From assembly GCA_035716005.1 (NCBI GenBank), contig DASTKG010000176.1, positions 1 through 15,405 of the forward strand: a stretch of DNA of 15,405 bases. Reading direction: 5' to 3'. The notes under the pieces were generated by a model. The model did no database searches and had not been told where the DNA came from. It was given only the letters and a program-made list of their open reading frames with translations. The translations under genes and the position numbers were made by a program. This document shows positions 12,463 through 15,405 of the stretch, in pieces; positions within the stretch are counted from its first letter, which is position 1, and each line of letters opens with the position of its first letter. Source of the stretch: SZUA-252 sp035716005 (GTDB taxonomy: Bacteria; Eisenbacteria; RBG-16-71-46; SZUA-252).

Positions 12463-13430
12463 GGCGCGCCGCGGGCGCCGCGCGGCCGGGAGCCGCCCTC
12501 CTCGCCCTCCTGCTGGCCGCGGCGTTCGGCTGCGCGCCCGGCGACCGCGCGGGCGGAGCCGCGGGAAGCGCGGACGTCGATTCCCTCGTCGTCGCGGCGC
12601 GGGAGCACGCCATCCGCGCCCTCACGGAGTTCGACACCGGCAAGGTCACCCGCCTTCCGGACGGCCGCACCCTTCGCGAATACGAGGTCTGGGCCGAGGA
12701 GACGATGGTGGCCGTCGCCCCCGGCGTCCGATTCCCCGCCTGGACCTACAACGGCGCCATCCCGGGACCGACCCTTCGCTGCACCGAGGGCGATTCCCTC
12801 CGCATCCGGTTCCGGAATCGCGGCACCATGGCGCACTCGATGCATTTCCACGGCATCCACCCCGCCGGCATGGACGGCGTCTTCGAGCAGGTTCCGCCGG
12901 GCGGCGAGTTCGTCTACGCCTTCACGGCCGAGCCGTTCGGAGTCCACCTCTACCATTGCCACACGATGCCGGTGAAGATGCACATCGCCCGCGGCCTCTA
13001 CGGCGTCTTCATCATCGACCCGAAGACGCCGCGGCCCCCGGCCCGCGAGATGGTGATGATGATGAACGGCTTCGACACCGACCTCGACGGATCGAAGAAC
13101 GAGATCTACACCGTGAACGGATTCGCCAACGTCTATTTCCGCGACTACCCGATTCCGGTGAAGGTGAACGAGCTGCAGCGCGTCTATCTCGTCAACATCA
13201 CGGAATTCGATCTCGTGAACTCGATGCATACGCACGCCACGTTCTTCCACGTCTATCCCACCGGGACGAGCACCACGCCGAGCGCGTACACGGACGTCGT
13301 CACGCTCGCGCAGGCGGAGCGCGCCATACTCGAGTTCAAGTACCCCTACCCGGGCCGCTACCTCTTCCACGCGCACCAGAGCGAATTCGCGGAGCTGGGC
13401 TGGCTGGGGCAATTCGAGGTGAAGCCTTGA
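12459..13430 (+). CDS. Two-domain multicopper oxidase, probable lipoprotein
   Basis: A 323-residue two-cupredoxin-domain oxidase. The N-terminus is a signal peptide ending LAAAFGC, an imperfect lipobox with Cys25. All four His-x-His motifs of a trinuclear copper site are present: H129-F-H131, H166-C-H168, H257-T-H259 and H304-A-H306. A type 1 site exists only in domain 1: His126, Cys167 and His175, with Leu180 where nitrite reductase NirK has methionine. Domain 2 has alanine (305) in place of the cysteine. The positions line up with NirK, but NirK's catalytic Asp is His129 and its HCA is HCH here, so an oxygen-reducing oxidase is far more likely than a nitrite reductase. The start is ATG at 12459 (ATGA overlap with the cupredoxin gene). 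The substrate could be Fe(II), Mn(II) or Cu(I); the ZIP gene next door suggests metal. Confidence 0.87.
   Translation: MRRAAGAARPGAALLALLLAAAFGCAPGDRAGGAAGSADVDSLVVAAREHAIRALTEFDTGKVTRLPDGRTLREYEVWAEETMVAVAPGVRFPAWTYNGAIPGPTLRCTEGDSLRIRFRNRGTMAHSMHFHGIHPAGMDGVFEQVPPGGEFVYAFTAEPFGVHLYHCHTMPVKMHIARGLYGVFIIDPKTPRPPAREMVMMMNGFDTDLDGSKNEIYTVNGFANVYFRDYPIPVKVNELQRVYLVNITEFDLVNSMHTHATFFHVYPTGTSTTPSAYTDVVTLAQAERAILEFKYPYPGRYLFHAHQSEFAELGWLGQFEVKP
13416..13421 (+). promoter_or_regulatory. Ribosome binding site deciding the TTG start of the ZIP gene
   Basis: GAGGTG lies inside the end of the oxidase gene, 5 bases before the TTG at 13427. That TTG overlaps the oxidase stop as TTGA, like the GTGA and ATGA junctions elsewhere in the window. 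Confidence 0.6.
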
Positions 13431-14596
13431 GCGCGGGCGGCTGGAAGGCGATCCTCGCCGCCCTCCTCCCCGTCGCGCTGGTGGCGGCGATGGTCGTCTG
13501 GTTCGCGAACGGAGGAAGCCGGCTTCTCTCCCTGACGCCCGCCCCGATCGAGAAGCTCGCCTTCGAGCGGATCGAGTTCAAGCCGCAGGAGATCGTCCTC
13601 CACGTTCGAAACGAGGGGCCGGAGAGCTTCCACGTCGCCCAGCTCATGGTGAACGACGCCATCTGGGACTTCTCCATCGCCCCCGACCGCACGCTGGGCC
13701 GATTCGGCGCCGCCACGATCTCCATCCCCTACGACTGGCTCGAGGGCGAGCCCTACACCGTCACGGTGCTGAGCGGGAACGGGCTCCGCCACGAGACGAC
13801 GGCGGACATCGCCATGCCGACGCCCGCCCCGAGCGGGCGGCTCCTCACGGCCTTCGCGCTCCTCGGCGTCTACGTCGGCGTGGTCCCCGTCTTCCTCGGC
13901 CTCCTCTGGCTGCCCGCGCTTCGCGCCGCCCCGCGCGCATGGGTCGAGTTCTGGCTCGCCCTGACGATGGGGCTCCTCGTCTTCCTCGGCGTCGACACGT
14001 TGAAGGAGGCGCTCGAGATCGCGGGGCGCGCCCCCTCCTTCGTGAACGGGGTTCTGCTCACGGCGCTCGGCGCCGCCGCGGCCTTCCTCGGCATCACGGC
14101 CGCCGGCCGCGCCCTCTCGCGCGGCGAGGGCGCCGCCACGGGCATGAGCCTCGCCGTCCTGATCGCGATCGGCATCGGGCTCCACAACCTCGGCGAGGGG
14201 CTCGCCATCGGCGCCGCCTACACGCTCGGCGAGGTCGCTCTCGGCTCCTTCCTCATCATCGGATTCACGGTCCACAACACGACGGAGGGGCTCGCGATCC
14301 TTTCGCCGCTGGTGGAGGGGCGCGCGTCGCTCCGCCAGCTGGCGGTCCTGGGCCTCATCGGCGGCGGGCCCACGATTCTCGGCACCTGGGCCGGCGCCTT
14401 CACCTACTCCACGCCCCTCTCGCTCCTCTTCCTCGGGATCGGCGCCGGCGCCATCTTCCAGGTCGTGCGCATCCTCGCGCGCGCGCAGGCGAAGGGCGGA
14501 TCGGCGCTCGACGCGCTCGGGCATGGGCGCGCGGCGGCCGGGTTCGTCGCCGGCTTTCTCCTCATGTACGCGACGAGCCTCCTCGTCGCGGGCTAG
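13427..14596 (+). CDS. ZIP family metal transporter with extracytoplasmic N-terminal domain
   Basis: A 389-residue membrane protein read from the TTG at 13427. One transmembrane helix (about 7-27) leads into a ~105-residue beta-rich domain outside the membrane (about 33-135, Ig- or cupredoxin-like in pattern but without copper ligands). The ZIP core follows (about 138-389) with seven to eight helices. The two metal-binding helices carry H253-N254-x2-E257 (GLHNLGEGLAIG) and H283-N284-x2-E287 (TVHNTTEGLAI), the signature of ZIP permeases for Zn, Fe or Mn. Standard bacterial ZIP proteins are about 250-270 residues, so the N-terminal part is an addition. The start overlaps the oxidase stop (TTGA) and has GAGGTG 5 bases upstream. 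It is the third gene of the operon; its job is probably uptake of a metal handled by the two copper proteins. Confidence 0.87.
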   Translation: MSAGGWKAILAALLPVALVAAMVVWFANGGSRLLSLTPAPIEKLAFERIEFKPQEIVLHVRNEGPESFHVAQLMVNDAIWDFSIAPDRTLGRFGAATISIPYDWLEGEPYTVTVLSGNGLRHETTADIAMPTPAPSGRLLTAFALLGVYVGVVPVFLGLLWLPALRAAPRAWVEFWLALTMGLLVFLGVDTLKEALEIAGRAPSFVNGVLLTALGAAAAFLGITAAGRALSRGEGAATGMSLAVLIAIGIGLHNLGEGLAIGAAYTLGEVALGSFLIIGFTVHNTTEGLAILSPLVEGRASLRQLAVLGLIGGGPTILGTWAGAFTYSTPLSLLFLGIGAGAIFQVVRILARAQAKGGSALDALGHGRAAAGFVAGFLLMYATSLLVAG

Positions 14597-14615
14597 GGCT
14601 TCCCCTCCGACATCG

Positions 14616-14636
14616 GGCCGGCGCCGCGCCCCGGCC
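14616..14636 (+). terminator. GC-rich hairpin after the ZIP gene
   Basis: GGCCGG (14616-14621) and CCGGCC (14631-14636) can pair across a 9-base loop, 20 bases after the ZIP stop. No U-tract follows, so a terminator role is weakly supported. Confidence 0.25.
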
Positions 14637-14645
14637 GCCGCGTGG

Positions 14646-14651
14646 TAGATT
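14646..14651 (+). promoter_or_regulatory. TAGATT element immediately before the ABC ATPase start
   Basis: TAGATT (TAnnnT form of a -10 element) ends 7 bases before the ATG at 14659. That spacing would put transcription start at or next to the A of the ATG, that is, a leaderless message. No good -35 or purine-rich ribosome site is seen; GGGGG at 14653-14657 is too close to help. Confidence 0.35.
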
Positions 14652-14658
14652 CGGGGGC

Positions 14659-15405
14659 ATGATCCGGCAAGAGGCGGCCTCCCATCCCGTGGCGATCACG
14701 GCGCGCGATCTCGTGAAGAGCTACGGCCAGACGGAGGCCGTGCGCGGCGTCTCGTTCGAGGTGCGCTCGGGAGAGTCGGTGGGGTTCCTCGGCCCGAACG
14801 GCGCCGGGAAGACGACCACGGTCCGCATGATCTCCTGCTTTCTGCCGCCGACCTCCGGGAGCGCGGAGGTCTTCGGCGTCGACGTCCGGTCGAGGCCGCG
14901 CGAGGTGAAGGCGATGCTCGGGATCTGTCCCCAGGAGGACAACCTCGATCCCGACTTCGACGTCCTGAAGAACCTCCTCGTCTACGCGCGCTACTTCGAC
15001 ATCCCCGCGGACGTGGCGAAGACGCGGGCGCTCGAGCTGTTGGAGGCCGTGTCGCTCTCCGACCGGGCGAAGTCGCGCGTCGACTCCCTCTCGGGCGGCC
15101 TGAAGCGCCGCCTCGTCCTGGCGCGGGCCCTCATGAACCAGCCGCGCGTCCTCGTCCTCGACGAGCCGACCACAGGGCTCGACCCTCAGGCGCGCCACGC
15201 CATCTGGACCCGCATCCGGGCCCTCAAGGCGACGGGCGTCACCGTGCTCCTCACGACGCACTACATGGAGGAGGCCTCCCAGCTCTGCGATCGCGTCATC
15301 CTCGTCGACAACGGGAAGATCCTGCTCGACGGCTCGCCGGCGGAGGTCATCGCGCGGGAGGTGGGACAGACCGTCATCGAGGCCTGGAACCACACGCCCG
15401 AGGTG
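14659..15405 (+). CDS. ABC-2 type transporter ATP-binding protein, NodI/DrrA-like (3' end missing)
   Basis: The first 249 residues of an ABC ATPase that stays open at the right edge. It has Walker A GPNGAGKTT (45-53), the Q-loop Gln92 (ICPQEDNL), the signature LSGGLKRR (144-151), Walker B VLVLDE with PTTGLDP (164-176) and the switch His201 (LTTHYMEEA). The Q-loop sequence and SGGLKRRL variant are typical of the NodI/DrrA/CcmA-like exporters that pair with ABC-2 permeases and handle drugs, lipids or polysaccharides. A permease gene is expected just downstream. The start is ATG 14659; codons 1-12 are a short non-conserved lead. The strand opposite also stays open over this region but has no recognisable domain. 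Cargo cannot be predicted. Confidence 0.9.
   Translation, partial: MIRQEAASHPVAITARDLVKSYGQTEAVRGVSFEVRSGESVGFLGPNGAGKTTTVRMISCFLPPTSGSAEVFGVDVRSRPREVKAMLGICPQEDNLDPDFDVLKNLLVYARYFDIPADVAKTRALELLEAVSLSDRAKSRVDSLSGGLKRRLVLARALMNQPRVLVLDEPTTGLDPQARHAIWTRIRALKATGVTVLLTTHYMEEASQLCDRVILVDNGKILLDGSPAEVIAREVGQTVIEAWNHTPEV

Noticed and set aside
12459..13430. Copper nitrite reductase (NirK)
   Set aside because: The NirK catalytic Asp is replaced by His and the HCA motif by HCH, giving the four HxH pairs of an oxidase.
14593..15393. A 266-codon open frame on the minus strand opposite the right-hand ABC gene
   Set aside because: The plus strand encodes a complete set of ABC ATPase motifs over the same bases.

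Overview
The window is high-GC, tightly packed bacterial chromosome with no RNA gene, insertion sequence, phage gene or CRISPR array that I can see. It carries envelope genes of a diderm (an MCE/MlaD-type lipid transport protein, bacterial ceramide genes). It also has a secreted repeat protein ending in a FlgD-Ig/T9SS-like C-terminal domain. That domain type, the GC content and the DUF1028 and NRDE proteins suggest a member of the FCB group, for example Candidatus Eisenbacteria or a relative. This assignment is inference, not proof. GTG and TTG starts are common, and most operon junctions overlap by 4 bp.

Layout. (1) 1-1409 (+): the 3' part of an MlaF-like ATPase, then an MlaD/MCE protein. 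(2) 1424-2553 (-): a His-rich DUF4396 membrane protein translationally coupled to an ECF sigma factor with a Cys-rich tail and a linker CxC, resembling the metal-sensing CorE class. (3) 2664-5978 (-): a three-gene operon of serine palmitoyltransferase, YghO/bCerS-like acyltransferase and NAD-dependent reductase, which I read as a bacterial ceramide pathway. (4) 6130-7842 (-): a secreted protein with eight ~54-residue repeats. (5) 8145-9158 (+): a secreted DUF1028 protein with a TPR-like tail, starting at TTG. (6) 9280-11302 (+): citrate synthase and an NRDE/TANGO2-family protein. (7) 11299-12003 (-): a DtxR/MntR-family regulator. (8) 12088-14596 (+): a divergent metal operon of cupredoxin, two-domain multicopper oxidase and ZIP transporter, with a perfect DtxR-type palindrome in the shared intergenic region. 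(9) 14659-15405 (+): the 5' part of an ABC-2 type ATPase that runs off the window.

How the genes may work together. The strongest candidate for an undescribed system is region 7-8. A regulator with Mn-type metal ligands faces an operator and three coupled genes whose products would form an extracytoplasmic copper relay (cupredoxin and oxidase) next to a ZIP permease with an outward-facing N-terminal domain. This looks like an oxidase-permease metal uptake unit built on ZIP rather than on Ftr1. The second is the compact ceramide operon, which lacks the acyl carrier protein and acyl-CoA ligase found near the Caulobacter genes. The third is the DUF4396-sigma pair, which looks like a small self-contained copper or metal response module.
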